DNA of 64,000 nucleotides from Ruegeria sp. PrR005 (GCF_010500245.1 NZ_JAAGOX010000005.1:62001-126000), one strand, 5' to 3'. Counted from the first letter of the stretch, positions 35,532 to 46,413 are shown. Made by a program: numbers and translations. The notes: generated by a model not told the origin, from the letters alone.

Positions 35532-36707
35532 ATGACCCTGCCCCGCACCGCGACCACCTTTGCTCCACCGGTGATGGAGGCGCGGCGCTGGCTGGATGGG
35601 GTGGTCTTTCCCGCTGACCGCCCCTTGATCAATGTCAGCCAGGCGGCCCCCGTCGACCCACCGCCGCAGGCGCTGCGCCAAGCGATGGCCGATTTCGCCC
35701 TGACCGAGGACAGCGCGCATCTTTATGGCCCGGTGCTGGGCAACCCCGATCTGCGCGCCGAACTGGCCGACCAGATCAGCCGCCACTATGGCGGCACTGT
35801 CAGGCCGGAACAGGTGGCAATCACCTCGGGCTGTAACCAGGCCTTTGCCGCCGCCATCTCGGCGATTACCGGCGAAGGGGATGAGGTCATGCTTCCCACG
35901 CCATGGTATTTCAATCATAAAATGTGGCTCGACATGGCAGGCGTCAGGGCGGTGCCGCTGGCCACCGGACCCGGTCTTTTGCCCGATGTGGACGCTGCCC
36001 GCGCCCTGATCACGCCGCGCACCCGCGCCATCGCACTGGTGACACCGAACAACCCCGGCGGCGTGGAATACCCGGCCGATCTGGTCGGTGCATTTTACGA
36101 TCTGGCCGTCGAACACGGTCTGAGGCTGATGGTCGACGAGACCTATCGCGATTTCGACAGCCGGTCAGGCGCGCCGCATGATCTGTTCACCCGGCCTGAC
36201 TGGGACCAGACGCTGGTACATCTCTATTCCTTCTCCAAGGCCTATCGGTTGACCGGGCACCGGGTCGGCGCGCTGGCAAGCCACCCCGACCTGTTGGCCG
36301 AGATCGAGAAATTCCTCGACACAGTCGCCATCTGCCCCGGCCAGATCGGCCAGCATGCCGCGCTGTGGGGTATGCAGAACCTTGGCCAATGGGTTGCCGG
36401 TGAACGGGACGAAATCCTCGACCGCCGCGCCGCGATCGAGGACGGCATGCCGGCGCTCGAAGCGAAGGGCTGGAAACTGCTCGGGCTCGGGGCCTATTTC
36501 GCCTATGTCGAACATCCGTTCGACATCTCCTCGGACGAATTGGCCAAACGTCTGGTGAGCGAGGCCGGTGTTCTGCTGCTTCCCGGAACGATGTTCATGC
36601 CCGAAGGAGACCCGGCCGGGGCGCGGCAGTTGCGCATCGCCTTCGCCAATCTCGACCGGGCTGGAATCGGGCAGTTGTTCGACCGGCTTTCCACCGTCCG
36701 TATCTGA
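35532..36707 (+). CDS. PLP-dependent aminotransferase, class I/II
   Basis: A 391-residue fold-type I aminotransferase. PLP contacts: 'TPNNPGGVEYP', 'MVDETYRDFD' and the Schiff-base Lys in 'YSFSKAYRLTGHRVGA'. It has the aspartate-aminotransferase fold but no features pointing to a particular substrate. It is followed by the PpiD-like foldase and trpE on the same strand; an aromatic aminotransferase would suit the trp surroundings, but this is only a guess. Confidence 0.85.
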   Translation: MTLPRTATTFAPPVMEARRWLDGVVFPADRPLINVSQAAPVDPPPQALRQAMADFALTEDSAHLYGPVLGNPDLRAELADQISRHYGGTVRPEQVAITSGCNQAFAAAISAITGEGDEVMLPTPWYFNHKMWLDMAGVRAVPLATGPGLLPDVDAARALITPRTRAIALVTPNNPGGVEYPADLVGAFYDLAVEHGLRLMVDETYRDFDSRSGAPHDLFTRPDWDQTLVHLYSFSKAYRLTGHRVGALASHPDLLAEIEKFLDTVAICPGQIGQHAALWGMQNLGQWVAGERDEILDRRAAIEDGMPALEAKGWKLLGLGAYFAYVEHPFDISSDELAKRLVSEAGVLLLPGTMFMPEGDPAGARQLRIAFANLDRAGIGQLFDRLSTVRI

Positions 36708-36797
36708 CCTTGCCCACCGGTGCTGCCCGGCGTATTCAGGGCGGCAATCAAAGAGGCATGGCAGAAAAGCCAGATCAAGCCGCAGCAAGGGGGCGAC

Positions 36798-38642
36798 ATG
36801 GCCGCACGCGTCAAAAGCTTATCGAAAACCTTCGTCTGGATTCTCATGGGTCTGCTGATGGCTGGCCTTGCGGGGTTCGGCGCCGTGAACCTGAGCGGGA
36901 CGATCCGCACCGTGGCCACGGTGGGAGACGAGACGATCAGCGTCGATGATTATGCCCGCGAGCTGCAACGCGAGATTCGCGCCGTCGAGGCACAGACTGG
37001 CCAACCCCTACAAATGAGCCAGGTGCGCGATCTGGGCATTGACCAAAACGTTTTGGCTCGTTTGGTGGCGATTGCCGCCCTGGATAACGAGGTCGCGGGC
37101 CTTGGCGTGTCGATCGGAGACGAGAACCTGAGCAAGGAGATCGTCCAGATTCCGGCTTTTCAGGGCGTCGATGGCAAGTTCGACCCCGAGGGCTATCGCT
37201 ATGCGTTGGATAACGCAGGGCTGAGCGAGGCCGAATTCGAGGCCGACCTGCGCCGGGAATCGGCGCGCACGCTGGTACAGGGCGCGATCATGGGCGGGCT
37301 TTCCATGCCCGATACCTTTGCCGAGACGCTTGCGCAGTTCGTCGGCGCCCGCCGCAGCTTTACCATGGCAACAGTTGCCCCGGCTTCGCTGGACGAACCG
37401 GTGGCGGAACCCACTGACGCGCAGGTCGCGGCCTATTACTCTGAAAATACCGACCGGTTCATGCTGCCGCAGACGAAACGGATCACCTATGCCATCCTGT
37501 CGCCGGAAATGCTGCTGGACAGCGTGGCGCTTGAGGACAGCGCGGTTCGGCAACTCTATGAAAGCCGCGAAAGCGAATATCATCAGCCCGAGCGCCGCCT
37601 TGTCGAACGCCTGGTGTTTGCCGATGACGACGCAGCCGCCAGTGCAAAAGCACAGCTCGAGGTCGGCTCCGCCACGTTCGAGCAACTGGTGCAGGACCGA
37701 GGGCTGCAATTGTCCGACATTGATCTGGGCGACATGACGGCCGATGATCTCGGTTCCGCCGCCGAGGCGGTCTTTGCCGCCGGTGTCGGCGAGGTGGTAG
37801 GCCCGCTTCCCTCGGACCTCGGGCCCGCACTCTTCCGGGTGAATGGCACTCTGGACGAGCGTCTGACCAGTTTCGAGAGCGTCGAAGCCGAATTGCGCGA
37901 CGAACTGGCCGGTGAACAGGCACGCCGCCAGATCGAGGCACAGGCCGAAGCGCTGAGCGACATGCTCGCGGGCGGCGCGACACTTGAGGAACTGGCACAG
38001 GAAACCGCGATGGAACTGGCCCAGGTCGACTGGACCGATGACAGTTCCGAAGGGGTCGCCGCCTATTCCGGCTTCCGCGATGCCGCGACCGAAGTGACCG
38101 AAGGCGATTTCCCCGAAATCCGTTTTCTTGAAGACGGATCGGTCTTTGCCCTGCGCCTGGACGAGGAACTGGCGCCGCGTCCGGAACCGCTGGAAAACGC
38201 GGGCGATCGTGTCGCTGCGGCCTGGATCGCCGAGGAAACGGCCAAGGCCCTTGCCGACAAGGCCGCCAGCGTCGTGACCGGGCTGGCGAAAGACGGCGAT
38301 TTCACCGCGACCGGCCTGCCCTATCGGGTTGAAAATGGCCTGACCCGCACGGCGTTTATCGACGGCACGCCGGCTGACTTCATGGAGCAGGTCTTTGCCA
38401 TGCAACCGGGTGACCTGAAGGTGATCAACGGAACAGACGCGGCCTTTATCGTGCGGCTGGACGAGATCTTGCCGCCTGCGGAAACCGATGAACTTGCACA
38501 GATGAAACAGGCGCTAAGCGCCCAGGTCAGCCAGGCCCTCGCCCAGAACATCTTCGACCTTTATGTCCGTGACGCCCAGACCCGTGCCCAGCCGACGCTG
38601 GACCAGCGGGCTCTGACTGCGGTGCAGACCAGCTTCCAGTAA
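36798..38642 (+). CDS. Membrane-anchored peptidyl-prolyl isomerase, PpiD-like
   Basis: A 614-residue periplasmic foldase anchored by one N-terminal helix ('TFVWILMGLLMAGLAGFGAV', about residues 12-31). SurA-like N-terminal helices follow ('TVGDETISVDDYARELQREI'), then a weak parvulin region near residues 235-355 and a long C-terminal helical part. ATG 36798 is preceded by AAGGGGG at a good distance; an in-frame start at 36720 is unlikely because it would put a polar extension before the anchor. Next to trpE, a neighbour of ppiD in many alphaproteobacteria. Confidence 0.85.
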   Translation: MAARVKSLSKTFVWILMGLLMAGLAGFGAVNLSGTIRTVATVGDETISVDDYARELQREIRAVEAQTGQPLQMSQVRDLGIDQNVLARLVAIAALDNEVAGLGVSIGDENLSKEIVQIPAFQGVDGKFDPEGYRYALDNAGLSEAEFEADLRRESARTLVQGAIMGGLSMPDTFAETLAQFVGARRSFTMATVAPASLDEPVAEPTDAQVAAYYSENTDRFMLPQTKRITYAILSPEMLLDSVALEDSAVRQLYESRESEYHQPERRLVERLVFADDDAAASAKAQLEVGSATFEQLVQDRGLQLSDIDLGDMTADDLGSAAEAVFAAGVGEVVGPLPSDLGPALFRVNGTLDERLTSFESVEAELRDELAGEQARRQIEAQAEALSDMLAGGATLEELAQETAMELAQVDWTDDSSEGVAAYSGFRDAATEVTEGDFPEIRFLEDGSVFALRLDEELAPRPEPLENAGDRVAAAWIAEETAKALADKAASVVTGLAKDGDFTATGLPYRVENGLTRTAFIDGTPADFMEQVFAMQPGDLKVINGTDAAFIVRLDEILPPAETDELAQMKQALSAQVSQALAQNIFDLYVRDAQTRAQPTLDQRALTAVQTSFQ

Positions 38643-38653
38643 GGGGCCGCAAC

Positions 38654-40165
38654 ATGGCGCTTACCCCCGACTTCGAAACCTTTGCCCGGGCCTACGAGGC
38701 CGGTGAAAACCAGGTGGTTCACACCCGGCTGGCAGCCGACCTCGACACGCCCGTGTCCCTGATGCTCAAGCTGACGGGCGCGCAGAAGGACGCCTTCATG
38801 CTCGAATCCGTGACCGGCGGCGAGGTGCGCGGGCGCTATTCGATCATCGGGATGAAGCCGGACCTGATCTGGCGCTGCCATGGCGAAACCTCCTCGCTCA
38901 ACCGGTCGGCCCGGTTCGATCCCGACGCCTTTGTCGCGCAGGACGGTAATCCGCTGTCCAATCTGCGGGCGCTATTGGCAGAAAGCCGCATTTCGTTGCC
39001 CGAGGACATGCCGCAGGCCTCGGCCGGGCTCTTCGGCTATCTTGGTTATGACATGGTCCGGCTGGTCGAGCACCTGCCCGACGTTAACCCCGATCCTCTG
39101 GGCCTGCCGGATGCGCTGATGATGCGGCCTTCGGTCGTTGCCGTGCTTGACGGCGTCAAGGGAGAGGTCACGGTCGTTTCTCCGGCCTGGGTCAGCGAAG
39201 GCCAGACGGCGCGCGCAGCCTATGCCCAGGCGGCCGAGCGGGTAATGGACGCGGTGCGCGACCTCGAACGTGCCATGCCCGGCGAGAGCCGAGACCTGGG
39301 CGAAGCCTATGAAGTGGCGCCGCCGGTGTCGAACTTTACCAAAGACGGCTACAAGGCCGCGGTGGAGAAGGCCAAGGAGTACATCCGCGCGGGCGATATC
39401 TTCCAGGTCGTGCCCGCGCAGCGCTGGACGCAAGAGTTTCCCTTGCCACCCTTTGCGCTCTACCGCTCGCTCCGGCGCACGAACCCCTCGCCCTTCATGT
39501 TCTATTTCAATTTCGGCGGCTTCCAGGTGGTGGGTGCAAGCCCGGAAATCCTGGTGCGTGTATTCGGGCAAGAGGTGACCATTCGCCCGATCGCCGGAAC
39601 CCGCCCGCGCGGGGCCACGCCCGAGGAGGATCGCGCGCTCGAAGCGGATCTTCTGGCCGACAAGAAAGAACTGGCCGAACACCTGATGCTGCTCGACCTT
39701 GGCCGCAACGATGCCGGGCGAGTGAGCAAAGTCGGCACCGTGCGCCCGACCGAGAAATTCATCATCGAGCGTTACTCACATGTGATGCATATCGTGTCGA
39801 ATGTCGTGGGCGAACTGGCCCCGGACAAGGACGCGTTAGATGCCTTTTTTGCCGGGATGCCTGCCGGAACGGTCAGCGGTGCGCCCAAGGTGCGCGCGAT
39901 GCAGATCATCGACGAACTGGAGCCCGAGAAACGCGGCATCTATGGCGGCGGTGTCGGCTATTTCAGCGCCGGTGGCGACATGGACATGTGCATCGCGCTG
40001 CGCACCGCCATCGTCAAGGACCGCAAGCTCTATATCCAAGCCGGTGGCGGCGTGGTCTATGACAGCGATCCCGAAGCAGAATTCATGGAGACCGTGCACA
40101 AATCGAACGCCATCCGGCGGGCGGCGGCGGATGCGGCGCGTTTCACTGGCAACGGCAACCGCTGA
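38654..40165 (+). CDS. trpE: Anthranilate synthase component I
   Basis: A 503-residue chorismate-using subunit making anthranilate with TrpG. 'FMLESVTGGEVRGRYSIIG' is the N-terminal tryptophan feedback site; the catalytic half has 'RAGDIFQVVPAQRW', 'PIAGTRPRGATPEED', 'SGAPKVRAMQIIDELE' and 'GGGVVYDSDPEAEF'. The stop overlaps the hutD-like gene start (TGATG). The rest of the trp genes resume at 42352 beyond a minus-strand gene. Confidence 0.96.
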   Translation: MALTPDFETFARAYEAGENQVVHTRLAADLDTPVSLMLKLTGAQKDAFMLESVTGGEVRGRYSIIGMKPDLIWRCHGETSSLNRSARFDPDAFVAQDGNPLSNLRALLAESRISLPEDMPQASAGLFGYLGYDMVRLVEHLPDVNPDPLGLPDALMMRPSVVAVLDGVKGEVTVVSPAWVSEGQTARAAYAQAAERVMDAVRDLERAMPGESRDLGEAYEVAPPVSNFTKDGYKAAVEKAKEYIRAGDIFQVVPAQRWTQEFPLPPFALYRSLRRTNPSPFMFYFNFGGFQVVGASPEILVRVFGQEVTIRPIAGTRPRGATPEEDRALEADLLADKKELAEHLMLLDLGRNDAGRVSKVGTVRPTEKFIIERYSHVMHIVSNVVGELAPDKDALDAFFAGMPAGTVSGAPKVRAMQIIDELEPEKRGIYGGGVGYFSAGGDMDMCIALRTAIVKDRKLYIQAGGGVVYDSDPEAEFMETVHKSNAIRRAAADAARFTGNGNR

Positions 40166-40689
40166 TGACCGTTCTCGATCCGCTCACACTCCCGCCTGTT
40201 CCCTGGAAGAATGGCGGTGGCGTGACGCGCGAGATCGCGGGCAGTCCGCCGACCTGGCGGCTTAGCCTGGCTGATGTGGCTAGCGAAGGCCCCTTCTCGG
40301 TGTTTTCCGGGCTTGAGCGTATTTTGACGGTGATCGAAGGCGCCGGGATGGAGCTGCATTTCGGCCAGCAGGTGCGGCATGCGCTCTTGGGTGAGCCGTT
40401 ACGATTCTCGGGCGACGACCCGGTCACCGGTGTACTGCCCCATGGGCCCATCCGCGATCTGAACCTGATCTACGACCCGCGCCAGGTAAACGGCACGGTC
40501 GAGATTTTCGCGGGCGCCCAAAGCCTGTCGACCGGTCCCACCGAAGTCGCAGTCTATGTTCTGACGGGCTCTGCCACCTGCCAAGGTCGACATCTGGAAG
40601 CCGGCCAGATGATCCTCCAGCGCACCGCACCGCTCGACCTGTCCGAAGGGACCAAGGTGATCTGTATATCCGTCTCGGACTGCGGCTGA
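40165..40689 (+). CDS. HutD/Ves family cupin-like protein
   Basis: A 174-residue double-cupin-like protein starting 'PVPWKNGGGVTREIA', the diagnostic HutD/Ves block. HutD accompanies histidine utilisation genes in many bacteria, perhaps sensing or limiting formiminoglutamate-type intermediates; Ves is its enterobacterial relative. Here there are no hut genes nearby; the gene is coupled to trpE by TGATG. Its role in this setting is unknown. A repeat-family copy begins right after its stop. Confidence 0.85.
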   Translation: MTVLDPLTLPPVPWKNGGGVTREIAGSPPTWRLSLADVASEGPFSVFSGLERILTVIEGAGMELHFGQQVRHALLGEPLRFSGDDPVTGVLPHGPIRDLNLIYDPRQVNGTVEIFAGAQSLSTGPTEVAVYVLTGSATCQGRHLEAGQMILQRTAPLDLSEGTKVICISVSDCG

Positions 40690-40746
40690 TTCTTCATCTT
40701 TTCAAAAAATACTCCCGCCGGAGACATCGCGCCGTGCCGGCGCGAT
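40690..40746 (+). repeat. Gene-end repeat element, copy E
   Basis: TTCTTCATCTTTTCAAAAAA then TACTCCCGCCGGAG and hairpin ATCGCGCC-GTGCC-GGCGCGAT (40726-40746). It starts at the base after the hutD-like stop and ends 4 bp before the 3' end of the convergent deacetylase gene. Confidence 0.7.
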
Positions 40747-40749
40747 ACG

Positions 40750-42189
40750 CTATGGCGTGCCACGGGTCATGACCGCCGATATCGGCGCCAAGGCGACCCG
40801 ACCGGCACGGTCCTGCAAGCCCCAGAGCAGCAGCGCCGAAATCGTGTCCGGCCGGACCCGGCCCAACATGACGACTGCCCCTTCCTGACCGGCGCGGAAC
40901 GCGGCCTGATCGAGGAACCGGCGCATCACCGTGGGCGATTGTCCGGCACCGTCGAAATCCCGGAACACAACAGCTGCCGGTATTCCGTCACGGGCCGCCA
41001 GCTTGTAGACCGTGTTCAGCCCGTTGTCCTGTGTCAGCAACCCGCGCCCGGTGCCTGCCGCAATCGCGGTGACTTGATCCGAGAGTGCCCGGTTACCCTG
41101 GATCCCGGCCTCGGTCCCCTCCAGAATGCCCACAGTCTCGGGCAGCTTGTCCAGCCAGACGGACATCGACACCTCGGCATCCTGCGCGGTGGAGGCTGGG
41201 GCCAGATCGGCGATGATCAGAACCTCGGCGCCAGCAGACCGATAGCGCGCCATCTTCTCGGCGGCATCGGGATCGTTCGGGTCGAGCGCGTAACTCAGCG
41301 GATAGGGGAATTCCCGAAGCGCCTCGCCGCCCAACCCGTCTTCGTCGTCAATCAGGACGATCGACAGCAATGGCTTGTCTTCGGGGTTGTCGAACTCTGC
41401 CGCGAACAAGTTGATGGGCCGTGTGTCCGGCGCATCGCCGGCCGTCTCTGCCTTGTCACGCTCGGTGAGGGGAATGACTGGCGTGCCGACGCGGGGTGCC
41501 GCGGCCTCTGCCTCGGAACCGATCTGCGGCAGCGCGGCGATACGCGGAGCCTCCTCCTCTTCCGTTTCCGGCGCCTCTGCGGCCTGGGTATCGGGCGTTG
41601 GAACAACATCCCTGTCCGGCGCGGTCGTGGTGGCGACTTCGTCCTTGGAAGGTTGTGCATCGGTGCTGGTGGCAACTTCCGGCGAAACATCTGGCACGCT
41701 GGGTGCGGTGGCCTGATCGGGTACGGATGTGGTCGACAATGCCGGTTGTGCCGGAGCGGCGGTGTTGATCGTGGGCTCGGTGCTGTCTTGCGGTGCAAGC
41801 GGCGCTTCGGCCAGCGGTGCCGGAGCAACCGGTTCGACGCCGTCAACCGAGACATCCGCACTGGCCGTCTCGGCCGGTTCCGTGATCGCATCAGAGGCCG
41901 CGCCAACAACGGGTTTCTCAGGCGGTTGCGTATCGGTCCCGGACAAGGCCGTCAGCGTTTCACCGCCATCCTTGGCATCCGGCTGGCGGGGTGCCAGTTC
42001 CACCAGGTCCGCATCGCGCCCGGGGGCTGCGATTTGTCCGGTCTCGGGCTGCGCCGCACCGCCCTGCGAGGACGGGGCATCGCTTGCTACATCGGGTCGT
42101 TTCGGCAGAGGCGTAGCAAGTGACAGCCACGCCCCCGCGATTGCCACCAGGATAGCGCCCGTAAGGATACCTCCGAAATATCCGCCCAT
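40750..42189 (-). CDS. Divergent polysaccharide deacetylase family protein
   Basis: A 479-residue protein with an N-terminal membrane anchor (FGGILTGAILVAIAGAWLSL), a long low-complexity linker of about 230 residues rich in Ala, Pro, Glu and Thr, and a C-terminal domain from about residue 270 ('LSIVLIDDEDGLGGEALREF', 'SYALDPNDPDAAEKMARY', 'GRGLLTQDN') of the YibQ/DUF610 divergent deacetylase family. Probably periplasmic and acting on envelope glycans. It lies against the trp gene direction, splitting trpE-hutD from trpGDC. Confidence 0.8.
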   Translation of the reverse strand: MGGYFGGILTGAILVAIAGAWLSLATPLPKRPDVASDAPSSQGGAAQPETGQIAAPGRDADLVELAPRQPDAKDGGETLTALSGTDTQPPEKPVVGAASDAITEPAETASADVSVDGVEPVAPAPLAEAPLAPQDSTEPTINTAAPAQPALSTTSVPDQATAPSVPDVSPEVATSTDAQPSKDEVATTTAPDRDVVPTPDTQAAEAPETEEEEAPRIAALPQIGSEAEAAAPRVGTPVIPLTERDKAETAGDAPDTRPINLFAAEFDNPEDKPLLSIVLIDDEDGLGGEALREFPYPLSYALDPNDPDAAEKMARYRSAGAEVLIIADLAPASTAQDAEVSMSVWLDKLPETVGILEGTEAGIQGNRALSDQVTAIAAGTGRGLLTQDNGLNTVYKLAARDGIPAAVVFRDFDGAGQSPTVMRRFLDQAAFRAGQEGAVVMLGRVRPDTISALLLWGLQDRAGRVALAPISAVMTRGTP

Positions 42190-42351
42190 CTCCTCAAGCC
42201 TCTTTGATTGGTCTTGTTTCTACTTTTTGCCTGTTGCTCCCGTCTGCCCTTGACGCTGCCGCGCAAGCCTGAACATGTAGGGGCGCGACCACTATAGCTT
42301 GGCTGGGCCCTGCGCCACCAGCCCCTAATGCCCGACAGGAAAAGGCTCAAG

Positions 42352-42933
42352 ATGCTGCTCTTGATCGACAACTACGACAGTTTCACATACAACCTCGTGC
42401 ATTACCTGGGCGAACTTGGCGCCGAGATCGAGGTGCGTCGCAATGACGCCCTGAACGTGCAGGAAGCGATGGCCATGCGGCCCGCCGGTATCCTGCTGAG
42501 CCCGGGCCCCTGCGACCCCGATCAGGCCGGAATTTGCCTTGCCCTGACCGAAGCTGCCGCTGAAACGCGCACGCCGTTGATGGGTGTTTGCCTTGGTCAC
42601 CAGACCATCGGTCAGGCCTTTGGCGGCAACGTGGTGCGCTGCCACGAGATCGTGCATGGCAAGATGGGCAAGATGCATCACACCGGCAAGGGCCTGTTCG
42701 CCGGTCTTCCCTCGCCTTTTGAGGCAACACGGTATCACTCCTTGGTCGTGGACCGCGAGAGCCTGCCCGAGTGCCTGGAAATCACAGCCGAGCTGGAAGA
42801 CGGCACGATCATGGGCCTGCAACACAAAAGCCTGCCGATCCACGGCGTTCAGTTCCACCCGGAATCCATCGCCTCGGAACACGGGCACGCCCTGCTGAAG
42901 AATTTCCTTGATACGATGAAGGTTGCGGCATGA
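42352..42933 (+). CDS. trpG: Anthranilate synthase component II (glutamine amidotransferase)
   Basis: A 193-residue class I amidotransferase that feeds ammonia to TrpE and may also serve PabB. Triad Cys80 ('[10 protein letters not shown]'), His169 and Glu171 ('GVQFHPES'). The start '[11 protein letters not shown]' is the family N-terminus; an ATG eight codons upstream is in frame but unlikely. Overlaps trpD by ATGA-type coupling (42930). Confidence 0.95.
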   Translation: MLLLIDNYDSFTYNLVHYLGELGAEIEVRRNDALNVQEAMAMRPAGILLSPGPCDPDQAGICLALTEAAAETRTPLMGVCLGHQTIGQAFGGNVVRCHEIVHGKMGKMHHTGKGLFAGLPSPFEATRYHSLVVDRESLPECLEITAELEDGTIMGLQHKSLPIHGVQFHPESIASEHGHALLKNFLDTMKVAA

Positions 42934-43949
42934 GCGACGCGCTGAAACCGTTGATCGGTGCCGCAGCCGATCGCCCCCTGACCCGGGCCGAGGCCGAAGC
43001 GGCCTTTACCATCCTTTTCGAAGGCGAAGCGACGCCCAGCCAGATCGGCGGTCTGTTGATGGCGCTGCGCACGCGCGGTGAAACCGTCGACGAATTTGCA
43101 GCCGCCGCCGCCGTGATGCGGGCCAAATGCAACGCGGTTCGCGCACCCGAGGGCGCGATGGATATCGTGGGCACCGGCGGTGACGGCAAGAACACGCTCA
43201 ACATCTCGACTGCGACCGCTTTTGTGACCGCTGGCGCGGGGGTTGTCGTGGCGAAGCACGGCAACCGCAACCTCAGCTCGAAATCCGGTACGGCCGATCT
43301 GCAATCGCAGATGGGAATCAACGTGATGGTCGGCCCAAAAATCGTTGAAAAGGCACTGAAAGAGGCTGGCATCGGCTTCATGATGGCGCCCATGCATCAT
43401 CCCGCGACCGCGCATGTGATGCCGACCCGGACCGAGCTGGGAACCCGCACCATATTTAACATCCTGGGGCCGCTCACCAATCCCGCCGGGGTCAAACGGC
43501 AACTGACCGGGGCGTTCACCCGATCGCTGATCCGGCCCATGGCCGAGACGCTGGGCCTGCTGGGATCTGATCGTGCTTGGCTGGTCCATGGTTCGGACGG
43601 CACCGACGAGATGACGATCACCGGCGTCACCTGGGTCGCCGCGCTGGAGGACGGAACGGTCAAGGATGTCGAATTGCATCCCGAAGACGCCGGCCTGCCG
43701 GTGCATCCGTTCGAGGCGATCATCGGCGGCACACCCGAAGAAAACGCAACCGCATTCCGGGCCCTGCTGGACGGCGCGCCGTCGGCCTATCGCGACGCGG
43801 TGCTGCTTAACGCGGCCGCCGCGCTGGTGGTGGCTGACACCGCCGCCGACCTGCGCGAAGGTGTCGCCATGGCCGCCGAAAGCATCGACAGCGGCAAGGC
43901 CCGTGCCAAGGTCGAGGCGCTTGCCCGCATTACACAGGAACCCGCATGA
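42930..43949 (+). CDS. trpD: Anthranilate phosphoribosyltransferase
   Basis: A 339-residue enzyme transferring phosphoribose from PRPP to anthranilate. PRPP site '[19 protein letters not shown]', then '[16 protein letters not shown]' and '[13 protein letters not shown]'. Overlaps both trpG and trpC by four bases. Confidence 0.96.
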   Translation: MSDALKPLIGAAADRPLTRAEAEAAFTILFEGEATPSQIGGLLMALRTRGETVDEFAAAAAVMRAKCNAVRAPEGAMDIVGTGGDGKNTLNISTATAFVTAGAGVVVAKHGNRNLSSKSGTADLQSQMGINVMVGPKIVEKALKEAGIGFMMAPMHHPATAHVMPTRTELGTRTIFNILGPLTNPAGVKRQLTGAFTRSLIRPMAETLGLLGSDRAWLVHGSDGTDEMTITGVTWVAALEDGTVKDVELHPEDAGLPVHPFEAIIGGTPEENATAFRALLDGAPSAYRDAVLLNAAAALVVADTAADLREGVAMAAESIDSGKARAKVEALARITQEPA

Positions 43950-44758
43950 CCGAGACTGTTCTGGACAAGATCAAAGCCTACAAACTGGAAGAGGTCGCCG
44001 CCGACAAGGCCCGCGTACCGCTGTCGACGCTTGAGGCCGATGCGCGCGAGGCCGAACCGACACGCGGCTTTGCCGACGCACTGATCCAGGCGACACGCGA
44101 CGGTTATGGCCTGATTGCCGAGATCAAGAAGGCCAGCCCGTCAAAAGGCCTGATCCGCCCGGATTTCGATCCACCCGCTCTGGCAGCAGCCTATGCCGAA
44201 GGCGGCGCGACGTGCTTGTCGGTGCTCACCGATACCCCCAGCTTTCAGGGGGCCAAGGAATACCTGTCTGCGGCCCGCGCGGCCTGCACCCTTCCGGCCT
44301 TGCGCAAGGACTTCATGTACGACCCCTATCAGGTTGTCGAGGCGCGCGCGCTTGGGGCGGATTGCATCCTGATCATCATGGCCTCGGTCGAGGACGCGCA
44401 GGCAGAAGAGCTGGAACAGACCGCCATGGACTGGGGCATGGATGTTCTGATCGAAGTGCATGACGAGGCCGAACTGGACCGGGCACAACTTCTGAAAAGC
44501 CCGCTCATCGGCATCAACAACCGTAACCTCAAAACCTTTGAGACCTCGCTCGACACCACCCGGCGGCTGTCAAAGCTTGTGCCTCCGGACCGGATCATCG
44601 TGTGCGAAAGCGGGTTGAACACCTCGGCCGATCTGGCGGACATGGCCCGCTATGGCGCGCGGTGTTTCCTGATCGGCGAAAGCCTGATGCTGCAGGACGA
44701 TGTGGCGCAAGCCACCCGCGACCTGCTTGCCAACCCGCTGATGCCCGGAGCGATGTGA
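43946..44758 (+). CDS. trpC: Indole-3-glycerol phosphate synthase
   Basis: A 270-residue TIM-barrel enzyme closing the indole ring. Conserved blocks: '[20 protein letters not shown]', '[20 protein letters not shown]', '[13 protein letters not shown]', 'CESGLN'. It is monofunctional (no TrpF fusion). Overlaps trpD at the start and moaC at the stop (TGATG). Confidence 0.96.
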   Translation: MTETVLDKIKAYKLEEVAADKARVPLSTLEADAREAEPTRGFADALIQATRDGYGLIAEIKKASPSKGLIRPDFDPPALAAAYAEGGATCLSVLTDTPSFQGAKEYLSAARAACTLPALRKDFMYDPYQVVEARALGADCILIIMASVEDAQAEELEQTAMDWGMDVLIEVHDEAELDRAQLLKSPLIGINNRNLKTFETSLDTTRRLSKLVPPDRIIVCESGLNTSADLADMARYGARCFLIGESLMLQDDVAQATRDLLANPLMPGAM

Positions 44759-45231
44759 TGGCGCTTACCCATTTCGACGCCAAGGGCGACGCGCATATGG
44801 TCGATGTCTCCGACAAGGCGGTGACGGACCGGGTTGCGGTTGCGCGCGGGCATGTCGTGATGGCGCAGGCGACATTTGATCTGATCTCCGAGGGCCGCGC
44901 CAAGAAGGGCGACGTCCTGGGCGTGGCGCGTCTCGCCGGCATCATGGGGGCCAAGAAAACCCCCGACCTGATCCCGCTCTGCCATCCGCTTCCGATCACC
45001 AAGGTTGCAGTCGAACTGACGCTCGACCCGAACCTTCCCGGTGTTCAGATCGAAGCAACGGTCAAGACCACCGGCCAGACCGGGGTCGAGATGGAGGCGC
45101 TGACAGCCGTGTCCACCGCCGCGCTGACGGTCTATGACATGGTCAAGGCCGTCGACAAGGCGATGCAGATCGGCGGGATCCACGTTGCCCTTAAAGATGG
45201 CGGAAAATCAGGACGTTATGAGGCGACATGA
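44758..45231 (+). CDS. moaC: Cyclic pyranopterin monophosphate synthase
   Basis: A 157-residue enzyme completing cyclic pyranopterin monophosphate after MoaA in molybdenum cofactor synthesis. Diagnostic '[18 protein letters not shown]' and '[12 protein letters not shown]...YDMVKAVDK' are present. Coupled to trpC by TGATG and to moeA by ATGA; the trpC-moaC-moeA order is common in alphaproteobacteria. Confidence 0.96.
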   Translation: MALTHFDAKGDAHMVDVSDKAVTDRVAVARGHVVMAQATFDLISEGRAKKGDVLGVARLAGIMGAKKTPDLIPLCHPLPITKVAVELTLDPNLPGVQIEATVKTTGQTGVEMEALTAVSTAALTVYDMVKAVDKAMQIGGIHVALKDGGKSGRYEAT

Positions 45232-46397
45232 TCACCGTCGAAGAAGCGCGCAAACTGCTGCTGGATCTGGTCACCCCGGTTGACACCGAACAGGTGCCAT
45301 TGGCCCAGGCGGCCCGGCGCGTGTTGGCGGCCGATGTGGCCGCAACCCGGGATCAGCCGCCTTTTGCCGCCTCGTCGATGGACGGTTATGCCTTGAAATC
45401 CGCCGAGGTTGAACGCCACGCGATGCTCAAGGTGATCGGAGAAGCCGCCGCCGGCCATCGCTATGGCGGTCAAGTAGGCGCCGGACAGGCCGTGCGCATC
45501 TTTACCGGCGCACCTGTTCCCGACGGCGCGGATTTTGTTGTCATTCAGGAAGATGTGGAGCGAAAGGGCGACCTGATCACCATTCGGAACCACCCCGGAG
45601 ACAAATCAAACATTCGCCCCGCAGGTGCCGATTTCCGGGTTGGTCAGATCATCTCGTCCCCGCGGATACTGCGACCCGAAGACATCGCGCTGCTTGCTGC
45701 CATGAACACACCGGTGGTACCGGTGCGCCGCAAGCCGGTTGTTGCCTTGATTTCGACAGGCGATGAACTGGTCATGCCCGGAGAAGAGCCAGGACCCGAC
45801 CAGATCATCGCATCGAATACCTTCGGTCTGAAAGCGATGTTTGAGGAGGCGGGCGCGCATGTGCGTTTGTTGCCGATCGCACGCGATACCCGCGGATCGC
45901 TCGCCACCGCCCTGGATCTCGCGTCAGGCGCGGATCTGGTCGTCACCGTCGGTGGCGCCTCGGTCGGCGACCACGACCTGGTCGGCGATGTCACCTCTGG
46001 GCTTGGGATGGAGCGCGCCTTTTACAAGGTACGCATGCGGCCGGGCAAGCCCCTGATGGCTGGTCGCCTGAACGGCACGGCAATGGTTGGCCTGCCTGGA
46101 AACCCTGTTTCTGCAATGGTTTGCGGACATATCTTCGTGTTGCCCATGTTGCAGAAGCTTCTGGGTCTGAACCCGCAAGTGAACTTCCACCGGGCAACGC
46201 TGGCGGCCCCGTTATCCGCCAACGGCCCCCGCGAGCATTACATGCGGGCCACGGTCGAAAATGGCCAGATCATCGCATTCGGCGATCAGGACAGCTCGCT
46301 CCTGTCGATCCTGGCGCAAGCAAACGCCCTCTTGATGCGCCCGCCCGATGACCCGGCCTTGGCCGAAGGTACCCAGATACTCTACTTGCCGTTGTAG
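45228..46397 (+). CDS. moeA: Molybdopterin molybdenumtransferase
   Basis: A 389-residue enzyme inserting molybdate into adenylylated molybdopterin. Motifs: '[18 protein letters not shown]', '[20 protein letters not shown]', '[13 protein letters not shown]', '[20 protein letters not shown]'. Starts within the moaC stop (ATGA). Last gene of the trpGDC-moaC-moeA run; lexA has its own promoter after it. Confidence 0.95.
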   Translation: MITVEEARKLLLDLVTPVDTEQVPLAQAARRVLAADVAATRDQPPFAASSMDGYALKSAEVERHAMLKVIGEAAAGHRYGGQVGAGQAVRIFTGAPVPDGADFVVIQEDVERKGDLITIRNHPGDKSNIRPAGADFRVGQIISSPRILRPEDIALLAAMNTPVVPVRRKPVVALISTGDELVMPGEEPGPDQIIASNTFGLKAMFEEAGAHVRLLPIARDTRGSLATALDLASGADLVVTVGGASVGDHDLVGDVTSGLGMERAFYKVRMRPGKPLMAGRLNGTAMVGLPGNPVSAMVCGHIFVLPMLQKLLGLNPQVNFHRATLAAPLSANGPREHYMRATVENGQIIAFGDQDSSLLSILAQANALLMRPPDDPALAEGTQILYLPL

Positions 46398-46413
46398 GTT
46401 GCTGACACGCTTG

